Source of the DNA: Nemertoderma westbladi
Taxonomy: Eukaryota; Xenacoelomorpha; Nemertodermatida; Nemertodermatidae
Direction of reading: 5' to 3'
NCBI GenBank assembly: GCA_032718475.1
Contig: JAUCBJ010006570.1
Location: 43,916 to 107,915 of the forward strand
DNA: 64,000 nt
Notes under the pieces: generated by a model
Database searches by the model: none
What the model saw: only the letters and a program-made list of their open reading frames with translations
What the model was told of the DNA's origin: nothing
Position numbers and translations under genes: made by a program
Shown: one piece after another, positions 41,401 through 52,328 of the stretch
Layout: each line of letters starts with the position of its first letter
Position numbering within the stretch: the first letter of the stretch is position 1

Positions 41401-41938
41401 GCCTGCTCAACCGCAACCATTACAAGTCTATGCGGGAAGAACTAGAGTAGGTTGGTACTTTACTGGCCCTTCACATAGAACTCTAATGGAAAGATTACCA
41501 AAAGAACAGGTATATCAATTAAGTGAATGGGAAGTGGAGAGCAGTGAAGTTGACGACCCAACTGAGGGAACACCATACTCCTCAGATAATGACGATATTA
41601 ACTCCAATGTAGATCAATGGAGACATTGCCCCGAGACGATTAATCTAGCCGACATCGCTTCCAGAGGAGCAACTCCTCAAGAACTGACAGATACTCCAGA
41701 CCGGTTAGGTAGACCCGACTTCCTAAGTAAAGAAGATGAATGGCCTCCTCATCTTACCCCGGCGAAGATTAGACAGGCCAAGGGAGCGGAGAAAGTAACA
41801 CAACCACTCAATCGCCCAGCTGGTCGTTTATGTTTACTGGAAAGAGACCGAAAACTGTCCGGAAACTATGGAAGGCAAGATACTCTTCCCACGACCACCT
41901 CCCTAATCCAACAAATATCTAGGGACTCCATAACGTAA
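38490..41938 (+). pseudogene. element A Gag-protease gene, broken
   Basis: Collinear with the B Gag-Pro protein but damaged. 38490-39590 encodes a shortened N-terminus (MSDTKRALSDSLL) that lacks roughly 360 residues present in B, with a shorter Ala/Glu/Lys coiled coil. A deletion near 39560 shifts the frame. 39599-40456 holds the DUF1759-type Gag domain (GEIVKFNGDEMKWLPFNEYY). A TGA at 40454 replaces the AGA found in B. The same frame then continues through CALCDG, the knuckle CYNCLRRGHQRRTC, CAKCGAKHH and the protease NALLDSGSTGTFID, to LADIASRGATPQEL and the stop at 41938. As in B, RT, RNase H and integrase are absent, with the same junction (YSSDNDDINSNVDQWRHC). Confidence 0.92.
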
Positions 41939-43573
41939 CAACATACAGAGTGGGTGTGTGACTATATTATTTTATATTTATTTTTATTATTTTATATTAT
42001 GTATGTATTATTATGTAATTTTATTATAATCGTTTTCTTTAATTTTATTTAGTAGAATGTTATTTTAGCGATTATTTAGTAGATTAGTGCAATATATATT
42101 AGCGTTTATTACTTAATTACCTGTATATTATATTTAGTGCGACGGCGAGAAATAATTCTTTTTTTTCTTTCCTTACTGTCCGTATTACATTATAAATACG
42201 TGACTACAGTAAGATGAAATATCCGTACTTATTAAAGTACAATAAAGCTCCTACTATATTCAAGTATTATTGGTAAGCAGAGTATTAGGAATGCAAAGTT
42301 CAGATCCTCGTGTCTCGGCTAAACCAAGCTCTGGGTAGACCTTGGAAACGACTTGCCTCTTCTCACTGACATTGCTTCGTGCGATATTGCTCTCATACCG
42401 TATATTAAATAATACATATAGTAGCGTGATGTCCCTTTAACAGTAGCGTATAACGCAAAATAAATCTGTTAAACCCTTTGACCATCTGCAATTCTAGTCG
42501 ATTAAGATATCGCGGCACCCACCGATATACTTGAAAGCAAATTCTAGAATCAGTGGTTAACGTCCCCAGACAAGTTCTGGAATAAACTGGTGCCCATCCT
42601 AAATATTAATTATTAATATTTACAAAATCTGTCAAATTTCAGATCCTTTAAAATTCTAGTCAATTAAGATATCGTAGCACTTACCGATACTCTTAAAAGG
42701 ACAAATTTCCTAGAATCAAGGATCCCAGTCCCCAGACATGCTCTGGAATAAAATTGTGTCTATTTAATATTAAATAATAAAATTTACGGGAATAAATTTA
42801 AATTCATATCTTTTAATGAATTTGATAAATTGTTATTTTATACAATTTATAACATTCCCAAAATTCCATTAATTAATAGATCATGGGAGCGGAGATTCAC
42901 CCTATTAAGTATATTAGTGTGCGAGAATCTCCAATATATAGTCAATAGCCGACAAAATTCATAAAATCATGTATAAAGAGGAATATTGACAATTAAAGAA
43001 TTACTATTAAATAGCATCCCAGATCTGTATGCATGAGAATTACCCTAATTCTACCGCTAGCTTTCCATAATGTCACCATGGCAACAACCACGCTAGAATT
43101 AGAAGTGAGTTAAAAGAACAATAAAGGCTTGCCCCATTGAATAGCATAAGGAATAAAATAGCACATTGCTAGTATCCCAGGATACCCAATAATAACGTGG
43201 CATTCTGGAAGGCACTGACTAAAGGACAAATGGCCCGAATATGTGCGGTTTGTGACAGTTGTGTGGAATTTGTGCGTTTATAGGTGAATGTTACTACTAA
43301 AGTGTGTTTACAGTAGCGAGTCGCAATTGTGAAAGTAGCCCTAACTCTCCAGTAAGAACCTGAAGTATATCTAAGCCTTTGGGACGGACGGTGGAGTGAC
43401 TCGTGCTGGTTGTTGTGGTCGTTGTGCAGCTACGACGTTGGCGATAGGCACATCGGCGAAAGTACACCAGCGCTGAGGATCTTGCACTGTCCGGGGGCAG
43501 AGAGGGGTAGGCAGCGACGCCCGCTAGCCTAAATATAAACTCATTATAATATTAATAAACTCATATAGCAGAT
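41939..43573 (+). other. element A non-coding stretch between Gag-Pro and the second gene
   Basis: AT-rich and collinear with 22235-23858 of element B, including the AATAAAGCTCCTAC motif (42241) and the TCTAGTC-ATTAAGATATCG duplication (about 42490 and 42655). Confidence 0.7.
42241..42246 (+). terminator. candidate internal poly(A) signal of element A
   Basis: AATAAA in the same conserved context as 22536-22541 of element B, about 300 bp after the Gag-Pro stop. Confidence 0.4.
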
Positions 43574-45095
43574 ATGACTGAGTTGATAGAAGATGATCTT
43601 GGTGTCAGGGGAGATATACTCTACCGTTGCAGGCGTTTGTTGATAGCTTAATACGCGGCGATGCTGGTCCAACTGCTGCGGAGGACGATGGTCGTTATAT
43701 CGAACCGCCAATGTCCCAAGAGCAGCTCACGCGTGAGTTGGACTATAGAAAATTCACCGCTCGCTATACGCATTGTAATGGTTCGTATATGGACTTCTTA
43801 ACTACTGGTCATCCTATCGACCTACACGATACGGACGATATAGACACCGAAAGGGAAATGGTTTTATTTAAATATCATACCCAGCGGAAGCGGAACGATA
43901 AACTGAGACTCGAACACGAAAATTCTATTCGAAACCGACTCGAAAGTGAAGATGTTGAAGAGCCGGATAAATGCAGCGACTTCAATAAATATCTGGAATT
44001 CTTGAGAGAAACATATCTCAATATTACCAGTCAACAGAATCTAGAAACTCGATATCCTCAAGGTATACATCATGACCGCATGGTGGAACTCAAGCGGCTC
44101 TGTTCCACTATGATGTATCTTACCGCCGATCGACCGCTACCTGTTGTACCGGATGGCTTCGAGCAGATGGGGGAGTGTTGTGAACTGGAGAGAGATCACT
44201 CGCGTTTCCCCTACAAGACGTGCGTCTTTGGTATTATTGCGATGGGTGCCCTAGACCCAACCAACAAACGGAAAGACCTAAACATCCGCGGAGACGTTGC
44301 ACTAAACACGGTTTTACTCGCTATACTTACGGGAGTTTCGAGCGAAATTTGTTTGACGTATCACCTACGCTCGTTCGACTCAGACGATCCTTAAATAAAC
44401 CAATGATCAGAGTTCCGGAATACTCGATCAGACCTCCTCATTCCCTAGTGAGACCTCAGACTCTTGATCCTAATAGTATGACGGATCCTCCCGAGCTGTA
44501 CTCACTGTTCAAAGATCTAGTGTTACCTGAACAGTTAGTCGGTGGCACCCGGTTGTGGGCTTCCTAGATATTAGCCCATCCTACCTAGCCAGATTGGGAT
44601 GCGGACATTTAATGTCGCCGTTTGACCCTTGCCATCGTCCCGGTTTAACACCGATACAACCTGTCACCAGAGTGGAGGAGAGCGTTGTGCCAAGCGCGTT
44701 AGACGCTATTCTACAAAAGATCAGAAAAGGAACCTACGCTTGTTCAGATAAACGTAAATTGCACTAGCAGGTCCAAGCGGTAAACAAAGTAACTTTATCT
44801 CAGTTCGATCGGGAAATCCAGAATCTCTAAGAAGTTATCGAACTTGGACGACCCTATTCTCCGCGAGAATTTTTGGACGGACACATCCAACGACAAGCGG
44901 AGGAAAATCAGCTCGAGGAGAAGCATATCGAAATGGACGAGACACCGACCGTAACCCTAACCTTCTGATGCAATTGTATTGCACCCTTCGCCCAGGAGTT
45001 ATAACCCTCCTAGTAAAGTGGCTCGCCCCAAAGAGAAAAGGACTCTCGCTAGCCTCAAAAAACTGCGTAAACGCCGTCCGCGCAAGAAAGACTAA
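43574..45095 (+). pseudogene. element A second gene in env position, broken
   Basis: ATG at 43574 (MTELIEDDLG); a 1-bp loss near 43608 shifts the frame. The longest piece, 43627-44394, is a 255-residue frame containing EQLTRELDYRKFTARYTHCN and HPIDLHDTDDIDTEREMVLF, closely matching B. It extends with residues absent from B's damaged copy (YLEFLRETYLNITSQQNLET, CSTMMYLTADRPLPVVPDGF). Further blocks in other frames lie at 44220-44567 (NSMTDPPELYSLFKDLVLPE) and 44555-44767 (LDISPSYLARLGCGHLMSPF). The end reads KRTLASLKKLRKRRPRKKD then TAA at 45093, a strongly basic nuclear-localisation-like or nucleic-acid-binding tail. I do not recognise the family. Confidence 0.7.
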
Positions 45096-45173
45096 CTGTT
45101 TAGAGTATTTTTATATTTTAGAAACTGTGATTTTTTATATTTTATAGAATTAAATCCCATTTTCTGGGAGCGG

Positions 45174-46336
45174 TGTAAAAGCTTTTGCGGGATGTAACTG
45201 GCCCTTTTTCTCCGCAATCCAGTTTTCCCTCAATGCGCTCAAATACTCTAAAACGACCTTGCTCGAGTGATGCATTCTGCTGGCTGATTGGCCGATTTGC
45301 TGTACGTATGGCCTCTTTGTTCTGTTCGATTAACCAATCAGAACAATGATCGACCAATCAGAGCGATTTAGCCTTGTGTTGGCTATGGGCTGCAAAGGCT
45401 AGGGAGGTTTGGCATTTAGACGTTCGTGGAACCTATAGAATCCGGAGTTCTGCCAATGAGAGCTATTTCTCTTTGTGTTGAAAGCCTGCCTACAACAGCC
45501 CACAGGTTTCAGTGTGTTGGTTTTCCTGATGCCATGAACATCGGCTATGGAATTATTCTGTTTCAGACTTTAGCCAAAACATTAGAACGGCTTTGATTAC
45601 CGGAACGTATAACTGTTATCCTGCCTGTCAAATGCTATACATATCTTTCACCGCATTATTTTACTGCTATTTACTGTCGGTTATTAATTGTATCTGTTGA
45701 TGGAAAATTGTTATATTTGGATAATATCGAGAAATAATTATAAAACCCCATCTTCTTGATATACTGAAGGTAAGAGACCGGTTACATATAGCAATTGCGA
45801 CTTATATGATATTGGTTTTGGAGTGAATCTAATGCTATTTCATAGGCACTACATGGGTCAATTGCTGTTCTCTTTATATGTGACTAAAATTAGTGAAGGT
45901 CGGCAGATCAGTGTGCAGTATTGTGCGGTACCGGTAGTGTGCATGACTGTGACAGATAACAAAGCATCTCCTAAAGAATGCGCCTTATACGTGAATCATT
46001 AGCCATCCCGTTGTGTTTAGTGTAAGTCATAGCTCTGTTTATATATTTAGAGCGCCACGTCCTAAAGGAACTGTTAATATTTCCCGAAAGTGAATAATAT
46101 TTGTCAGAGATTATATATTAACGATCAATCGAATAATACAGTAGGCCTACACAGCAATAAGGTCAGAGCCCCCGAATCCAGTCTCCCGGGTATATCCAGT
46201 GGGTGAATGGTCGCGCATAGGCTGGCTTCGGCTAATGTAGTGTATCCAATACTCGTCATAGGCTAAAGTCGATTTACAAACTAAAAGACACCTAAAATTA
46301 GCGGGTTAAACTGCTAAAGGTCTAAAAGCGCGAACA
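45174..46336 (+). repeat. element A 3' LTR, intact
   Basis: 1163 bp starting TGTAAAAGCTTTTGCGGG and ending GCGCGAACA, followed by CTATC. It is preceded by the same TTCTGGGAGCGG purine tract as element B. It is the uninterrupted template that proves the split of the 5' LTR. Confidence 0.97.
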
Positions 46337-46341
46337 CTATC

Positions 46342-47385
46342 CAATGCGCTTCTAACTCTGTGCTCGGATTTTGCATAGTGTCAAAACCTACCACTTAACC
46401 CCCCCCAGCGGAGGGAACGGAGTGACCGGAGCGCCAGTACTATCTTTCATTATAATGAAGTAATAAGGGCGGTGGGTGGGGTAGGTGGTGAACACTATTT
46501 ATAGGGTGGAGGGAGGGTCTAGTATATTACTTTAGGATATTTGATTTCTTTGCAATATAGTTTAGCTGCCTCAGTCTTATTTATAATATGTTATACATTA
46601 TACTAAATTATATCAAGTTTTAACATACTACATTGTCTACCTGTAGGATAAATATACAATGTAGGGCTCATAATATATTTATAAATAGATTTTGTATATT
46701 TACATTGTATAACAGAGTGAATTGATACTTTATAATATATAATATAATTTATACTTTATAATATAATTAATTTTGCCAGTTCAACCAAAAACGTGTTTTC
46801 ATAATATAATTAATTTTGTAAGTTCATCCAAAAACCTGTTTTCATAATATAATTAATTTTACAACATCACCAAAAACGTGTTTCCATAATATAATTAATT
46901 TTGGCCGAATTCAGCCACCGTATCAAATGGCAATTTCTGGTATATTATCTATTTCACTATCTTGGGTATATCATTCAATTTCTAAAACTATAATAATAAA
47001 CATTTACTTCACTTCTTGTTTACTCGCAGGGATATATTAATATAAAATACGTCAGTATAATATGTTATGGGGCCAAACCCAGCGTAATCAGAGTAATGTT
47101 TAATTATTATTACAATTGGTATATTAAAGTAAGTAGTGAGTTTGATAAAATAATTATGAATCCGTATCTCATTCTACTTTGTCTATATGGTTATCTTATA
47201 TATTAATGTTACTTTATCAATTTGGTTTAAACTCATCTCCTTTATATCTACGTACTACCACTACTAACTACTATTACTACTACTACTTACTACTGCAGAG
47301 TTAGGTGTATATTATAAGAGGACGGGGTTCGTGATTATTAGTTATTATCTAAGTGCCCCTCGGCTATAGAGAGTCCACCCTCGGT
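46342..47385. other. AT-rich spacer, no gene recognised
   Basis: Non-coding DNA downstream of the LTR complex. It includes a short 43-bp tandem repeat and a CTA/CTACTA microsatellite near 47250-47295. Confidence 0.55.
46755..46905. repeat. 43-bp AT-rich tandem repeat, about 3.5 copies
   Basis: Units start ATAATATAATTAATTTT and continue to CCAAAAACGTGTTTTC. Copies vary in the middle. Confidence 0.85.
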
Positions 47386-47388
47386 TGC

Positions 47389-47765
47389 TTACTGGGTCTT
47401 GTACATAAGAGTTACCAGATTTTGTTGCACTCGATATTCTATTGGTAGCCAGTTTATGGTTTTGTAGTGCGATGGATAGATGTAGCTGCGGTCCTCTAAA
47501 GATAAGCAATATCGAATGCACTTCCGCTGCAGTGCCTCAAGCTTGTTGCGCCAGATTGAGCTGATTGAGTAGAACCAGACAGCAGCAGCATAGTCCATGA
47601 GTGGCTGTATCAGCGCGTTACATAGTAGGCGACTTAGGTTGTAGTCTAGTACCCCGGAGAATCGGTAAAGAAATTTTAATCTAGAATTCTCTTTCTTGAC
47701 TATCGCGGTGATCATAGACTCTCCGTTCATTGATTGGTCTAGTTTGCAACCAGGTAATGTGACAA
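47389..47765 (-). pseudogene. non-LTR retrotransposon RT C-terminal fragment (CR1/L2-like)
   Basis: Minus-strand frame of about 113 codons containing RLKFLYRFSGVLDYNLSRLL, PLMDYAAAVWFYSISS, NKLEALQRKCIRYCLSL and INWLPIEYRVQQ. These are the post-RT C-terminal blocks of CR1/L2/Jockey-type elements. The catalytic RT and endonuclease are missing. It abuts the second 35-bp array and belongs to a different family from the RTE-like copies nearby. Confidence 0.8.
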
Positions 47766-47787
47766 CAGTTCGGTTCGATATGGGTTT

Positions 47788-49374
47788 CCATGTTCTCCTT
47801 CACTAAGGCAGTGTGCCTGTCCCTATGTCATTTTTCACAAAGGCAGTGTGTGCCTGTCCCTATGTTATCTTTCACGAAGGCAGTGTGCCTGTCCCTATGT
47901 TATCTTTCACGAGGGCAGTGTGCCTGTCCCTATGTTATCTTTCACGAGGGCAGTGTGCCTGTCCCTGTGTTCTCCTTCACGAAGGCAGTGTGCCTGTCCC
48001 TATGTTATCTTTCACAAAGGCAGTGTGTGCCTGTCCCTATGTTATCTTTCACGAAGGCAGTGTGCCTGTCCCTATGTTATCTTTCACGAGGGCAGTGTGC
48101 CTGTCCCTGTGTTCTCCTTCACGAAGGCAGTGTGCCTCTCCCCTATGTTCTCCTTCACTAAGGCAGTGTGCCTGTCCCTATGTTATCTTTCACGAAGGTA
48201 GTGTGCCTGTCCCTATGTTATCTTTCACGAAGGCAGTGTGTCTGTCCCTATGTTATCTTTCACGAAGGTAGTGTGCCTGTCCCTATGTTATCTTTCACGA
48301 AGGCAGTGTGCCTGTCCCTATGTTATCTTTCACGAGGGCAGTGTGCCTGTCCCTATGTTATCTTTCACGAGGGCAGTGTGCCTGTCCCTGTGTTCTCCTT
48401 CACGAAGGCAGTGTGCCTCTCCCCTATGTTCTCCTTCACTAAGGCAGTGTGCCTGTCCCTGTGTTATCTTTCACGAAGACAGTGTGCCTGTCCCTATGTT
48501 ATCTTTCACGAGGGCAGTGTGCCTGTCCCTGTGTTCTCCTTCACGAAGGCAGTGTGCCTATCCCCTATGTTCTCCTTCACTAAGGCAGTGTGCCTGTCCC
48601 TATGTTATCTTTCACGAAGGTAGTGTGCCTGTCCCTATGTTATCTTTCACGAGGGCAGTGTGCCTGTCCCTGTGTTCTCCTTCACGAAGGCAGTGTGCCT
48701 CTCCCCTATGTTCTCCTTCACTAAGGCAGTGTGCCTGTCCCTATGTTATCTTTCACGAAGGCAGTGTGTCTGTCCCTATGTTCTCCTTAACGAGTGCAGT
48801 GTGCCTGTCCCTATGTTATCTTTCACGAGGGCAGTGTGCCTGTCCCTATGTTATCTTTCACGAGGGCAGTGTGCCTGTCCCTGTGTTATCTTTCACGAGG
48901 GCAGTGTGCCTGTCCCTGTGTTCTCCTTCACGAAGGCAGTGTGCCTCTCCCCTATGTTCTCCTTCACTAAGGCAGTGTGCCTGTCCCTATGTTATCTTTC
49001 ACGAAGGCAGTGTGTCTGTCCCTATGTTCTCCTTAACGAGTGCAGTTTGCCTGTCCCTATGTTATCTTTCACGAAGGCAGTGTGCCTGTCCCTATGTTAT
49101 CTTTCACGAGGGCAGTGTGCCTGTCCCTATGTTATCTTTCACGAGGGCAGTGTGCCTGTCCCTGTGTTCTCCTTCACGAAGGCAGTGTGCCTCTCCCCTA
49201 TGTTCTCCTTCACTAAGGCAGTGTGCCTGTCCCTATGTTATCTTTCACGAAGGCAGTGTGTCTGTCCCTATGTTATCTTTCACGAAGGTAGTGTGCCTGT
49301 CCCTATGTTATCTTTCACGAAGGCAGTGTGTCTGTCCCTATGTTCTCCTTAACGAGTGCAGTGTGCCTGTCCCT
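47788..49374. repeat. 35/36-bp minisatellite array 2, about 45 units
   Basis: Same unit as the 9.5-13.4 kb array (TTCACGAAGGCAGTGTGCCT plus GTCCCTATGTTATCT). The TTATCTT variant is dominant, and there are 37-bp units with GTGTGTGCC. Blocks of several units recur, for example TTCTCCTTCACTAAGGCAGT near 48150, 48430, 48580, 48710, 48960 and 49205. The last unit runs straight into the 3' end of an RTE-like fragment at 49375. Confidence 0.95.
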
Positions 49375-50240
49375 ACTACTAGGATCGGCATGCTGCATTG
49401 TAGCTGCATTTTTAAGAATGCTGTGCCGTTTTGTCGACAAAACAACTCCCTATCACCCATGACATTTGCTAGATCATGCGCATCTTCAAGGGCAGTGTCC
49501 CTTAAGATGTGTCTCAAGAAAGTCATGGGCTACTCACCATGCTTATTCACTCCATGAGGCTTCCAAAGCACAAGATTATGCACTGGCTGGTCCTCACGGT
49601 GAAAGCAATGCCCTGCAAAGCGGGGGCGACTTTGTTCTAGTGTCAAGCTTGGGGGAACCAATGAGACACCTCCAATGTCATATAGTGTCTGGTTGGAGAT
49701 TGTGCATTATACTACACACAGTGAACCCAACTTAACATTCTTGTGAATGTACCATGCAGAGATTTGGTGTCCTCAGCAGTTAGAGTCCAGCATGGACTCC
49801 CATAGAGGAGTATTGGAACTACTGCTGCTCTAAATAACTGGACCTTAAGTTACCGATGAATTCTGTGCGACTTCCAAATCCTGGAAAGCCTATTCAAGGC
49901 TGCCCATGCCTTTCCCTTATGTATTTCAAGGTCCTCACCTGACACCCGGATCAATGAACTCAGGTAACAGAAGTCGTCCACATGCTCAAGCATACCATCT
50001 TTTGAGCTTATGCTCGTCCGATCAGAGACTTGCTGAGGACTTTCAAAGTTAACTGTCAAAATTTTGGTCTTCTTGGAGTTAACAAAAAGACCAACACTAG
50101 AAGCAGCCTGTTCTAATGAGCTGGGGAGCCGTTGGGCTCCCTCTAGTGATTCTGAGAGACTCCTAAGTCATCAGCGAAGTCTAGATCAGTTAGGTACTTG
50201 GATGGATTTCCTCGACTTCTGGAACCAGTGAGGCATGTGG
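49375..50240 (-). mobile_element. RTE-like non-LTR fragment, copy 3a
   Basis: Starts (minus-strand 3' end) ACTACTAGGATCGGCATGCT and runs collinear with 28436-29300 of the copy inserted in element C. Many substitutions and small indels break the RT frame. 49850-50059 still reads NFESPQQVSDRTSISSKDGM and DFCYLSSLIRVSGED. Confidence 0.88.
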
Positions 50241-50244
50241 CAGT

Positions 50245-50351
50245 TATGAAGGCAGTTGCCTGTCCATGTGTTCTCCTTCACGAAAGCAGTGTGCCTCGCT
50301 CCTAAGTTCTCCTTCACAAAGGCAATGTGCCTGTCCCTATGTTCTCCTTTC
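50245..50351. repeat. three-unit remnant of the 35-bp minisatellite
   Basis: AAGGCAGTTGCCTGTCCATG, TTCACGAAAGCAGTGTGCCT and TTCACAAAGGCAATGTGCCT are three diverged units, sandwiched between two RTE-like fragments. They show older divergence than the big arrays. Confidence 0.85.
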
Positions 50352-50660
50352 ATGAGGCTGCCAAAGCACAAGATTATGCACTGGCTGGTCCTCACGGCGA
50401 AAGCTATGTCCTGCAAAGCGGAGGCGATTTTGTTCTAGTGTCAAGCTTGGGCCACCAATGACACACCTCCAATGTTATATAGTGTCTGGTTGGAGATGTG
50501 TGCACTGTACTTGGCACAATGAACCCGGCGTAGCATTCATGTGAAAGTGCCATCCAGAGATTTGGTGTCCTCTGCAGTTAGAGCCCAGCATGGACTCCCA
50601 TAAGAGTACTGGTACTACGACAGCCATAAATAATCGAACCTTAAGGTTCCGTTTTATTGT
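50352..50660 (-). mobile_element. RTE-like non-LTR fragment, copy 3b
   Basis: CATGAGGCTGCCAAAGCACA through CGTTTTATTG matches the interior of the same family (28625-28935). It therefore duplicates part of fragment 3a across the minisatellite remnant. Confidence 0.85.
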
Positions 50661-50984
50661 ATGGGACTTCAGGTTAAGTGTATATACCGGTTTAACTTAA
50701 ACTTTCTGTTCCGCAACCCCTATGTAAATTTGGCGCTTTATAAATAATTATATATTATTGTTATTAAATACTATTATGGTATCTAATGGGTTATCTTTTC
50801 GCTAGGGTAAGAAGTACTTATTTTTCTCCAACTTTTGGGTGAAAAGTAAAAATATGAAGAATAAACCTCTTATCTCTGATAATGAAGAATAAATGTGCTA
50901 ATGACAGTATACATTTCATTATTGAGCATCATTTATAATACTCAATCGTTGAGCTGCTTAATTATTTGAAAAGTTATAATTTTC

Positions 50985-52055
50985 CTAAACAAAAACATTC
51001 TTTCTTTTATTTTTTAACATCTCCTTTATTGCTTTTGAGATCAATTTCATTTGTATCTTGTCTCTCTCCTCTCCTTCTTGATGCATTAGAGAGTATGGCT
51101 GACCCTGAAGGATAGGCCTATACTTGTCCTCTCTTTCTTGGCGCAATAGGTAGTATGACTGACCCTTAGGGATATCCATTTTCAGTACCCGGTAAACTTC
51201 GCCATTGATCGTGTATTCTATTCCCACATCTCTCTCTGTTGTGGGTCCTCCATGGGGAATTTCGGATCCAAGTGCCAACGATGTTGAAAGAGATTCTCTA
51301 ACGTATTTCTTCATGTTCTCCTCCTCTTCCTGCCACATGCGGAAGTTGAGACCGGTAGGCCTCCCCAAAAACGATAAATACATATTCACGGCTGTGATCG
51401 GAAGAGATTCGTCTTGTTCGGCTCGCAGTAACTTCATCTTCCTGATTTCCTCATCCAGAAAACCCTCAGCAATTTTCAATCTGTTGTTTTTCAATTCGCA
51501 CTTTACTTTAAGGTCAAATTGTTGTTTTAAATAACTGATCCTTCTAAAAGCAATGTTTTCCGTGTCAAAAATATCTTGCCTTATCTTCGATAATAATGCA
51601 CTGTTTCCGGGTATTCTTAATGAAGGAAGCGATTTTTTTTCGTTGTGGTGTTGATACGCAGCCTTTCGGAACAAGTATATTTGACTTTTATTCAGATTAA
51701 AAGGCACTTTCAGTTCAACTTTCATTTCAAGTATTGTAGAATGTTTCTCCAATGACATCAAGCTCTTCAATTGTTCAACAATTTTAAGAGAAATGTTGTG
51801 ATTTTCTTCTATTAGAGATGTAATACTTGGAGAAATTATCGTATGATCGAGTATATACATCATATTACTTATGGTTTTCTTACAATCCTCCAATTTGGAC
51901 TTCCATTCAGCGATCACCCCTGATTCATGTTCATAAAGATCCCACCTGTACATTTTGTCAACACTCAGACACTCACTATTAGGCGTATTATTTCCATGGC
52001 AAGCTGATCTACGCCAAGATTTTTTAAGGAAATATTCCAACCCTGATTTATCCAT
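50985..52055 (-). CDS. hypothetical coiled-coil protein, single exon
   Basis: 356 codons from ATG (complement of 52053-52055) without introns. I do not recognise it with confidence. The sequence is rich in Lys, Glu and Leu. Helical coiled-coil segments are likely around residues 45-75 (HESGVIAEWKSKLEDCKKTI) and 165-215 (SYLKQQFDLKVKCELKNNRL). The C-terminus contains an approximate internal duplication, GQSYYLLRQEREDKY and GQPYSLMHQEGEERDK, matched by a DNA duplication at about 51062-51170. The helical pattern is loosely reminiscent of tektin-like axonemal proteins, which is only a guess. No transmembrane segment or signal peptide is visible. The long frame, normal amino-acid mix and GC above its surroundings suggest a real gene or retrogene rather than chance. 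Confidence 0.6.
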   Translation of the reverse strand: MDKSGLEYFLKKSWRRSACHGNNTPNSECLSVDKMYRWDLYEHESGVIAEWKSKLEDCKKTISNMMYILDHTIISPSITSLIEENHNISLKIVEQLKSLMSLEKHSTILEMKVELKVPFNLNKSQIYLFRKAAYQHHNEKKSLPSLRIPGNSALLSKIRQDIFDTENIAFRRISYLKQQFDLKVKCELKNNRLKIAEGFLDEEIRKMKLLRAEQDESLPITAVNMYLSFLGRPTGLNFRMWQEEEENMKKYVRESLSTSLALGSEIPHGGPTTERDVGIEYTINGEVYRVLKMDIPKGQSYYLLRQEREDKYRPILQGQPYSLMHQEGEERDKIQMKLISKAIKEMLKNKRKNVFV

Positions 52056-52328
52056 AACCGGTACTTTTAAATATTACCCCCGTTACTCTTAAATTAGATT
52101 ACAATTGCATATTGTATATTGTATATTAGCCTGACATATTATTTTTACTCTAGTATTTCATTACAATTCTCATTGCAATTTTTTTATTTCACAATATTTA
52201 GAACATGTTTTGCTACTAATTTAGAAAAATATAAATTTCTAAAATAAATATTTATTGTTCAAGAACATAATTATTACTTACTGCATGGTAAATTATGTAG
52301 AACAGTCTTTTTCAAAATTTCTTTCATG
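52056..52328. other. AT-rich spacer upstream of the 356-codon frame
   Basis: Would contain the promoter of the minus-strand gene. No clear core element seen. Confidence 0.4.

Larger units (their letters stand above)
13705..46336 (+). mobile_element. outer BEL/Pao-type LTR retrotransposon A, with two nested insertions
   Basis: LTRs of 1163 bp start TGTAAAAGCTTTTGCGGG and end GCGAACA (TG...CA). The target duplication is CTATC at 13700-13704 and 46337-46341. Removing nested elements B and C leaves about 11.3 kb. The 5' LTR pieces (385 + 295 + 483 bp) sum to exactly the 3' LTR length. By eye the two LTRs differ at about nine positions plus two balanced 1-bp indels, so A is older than B. The interior holds a long leader, a broken Gag-protease gene without RT, RNase H or integrase, and a broken second gene near the 3' LTR. 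Confidence 0.93.

Noticed and set aside
47790-49557. Frames over the second 35-bp array as a gene
   Set aside because: Same repeat artefact as array 1. The 439-codon frame ends by running into antisense RTE-like sequence.
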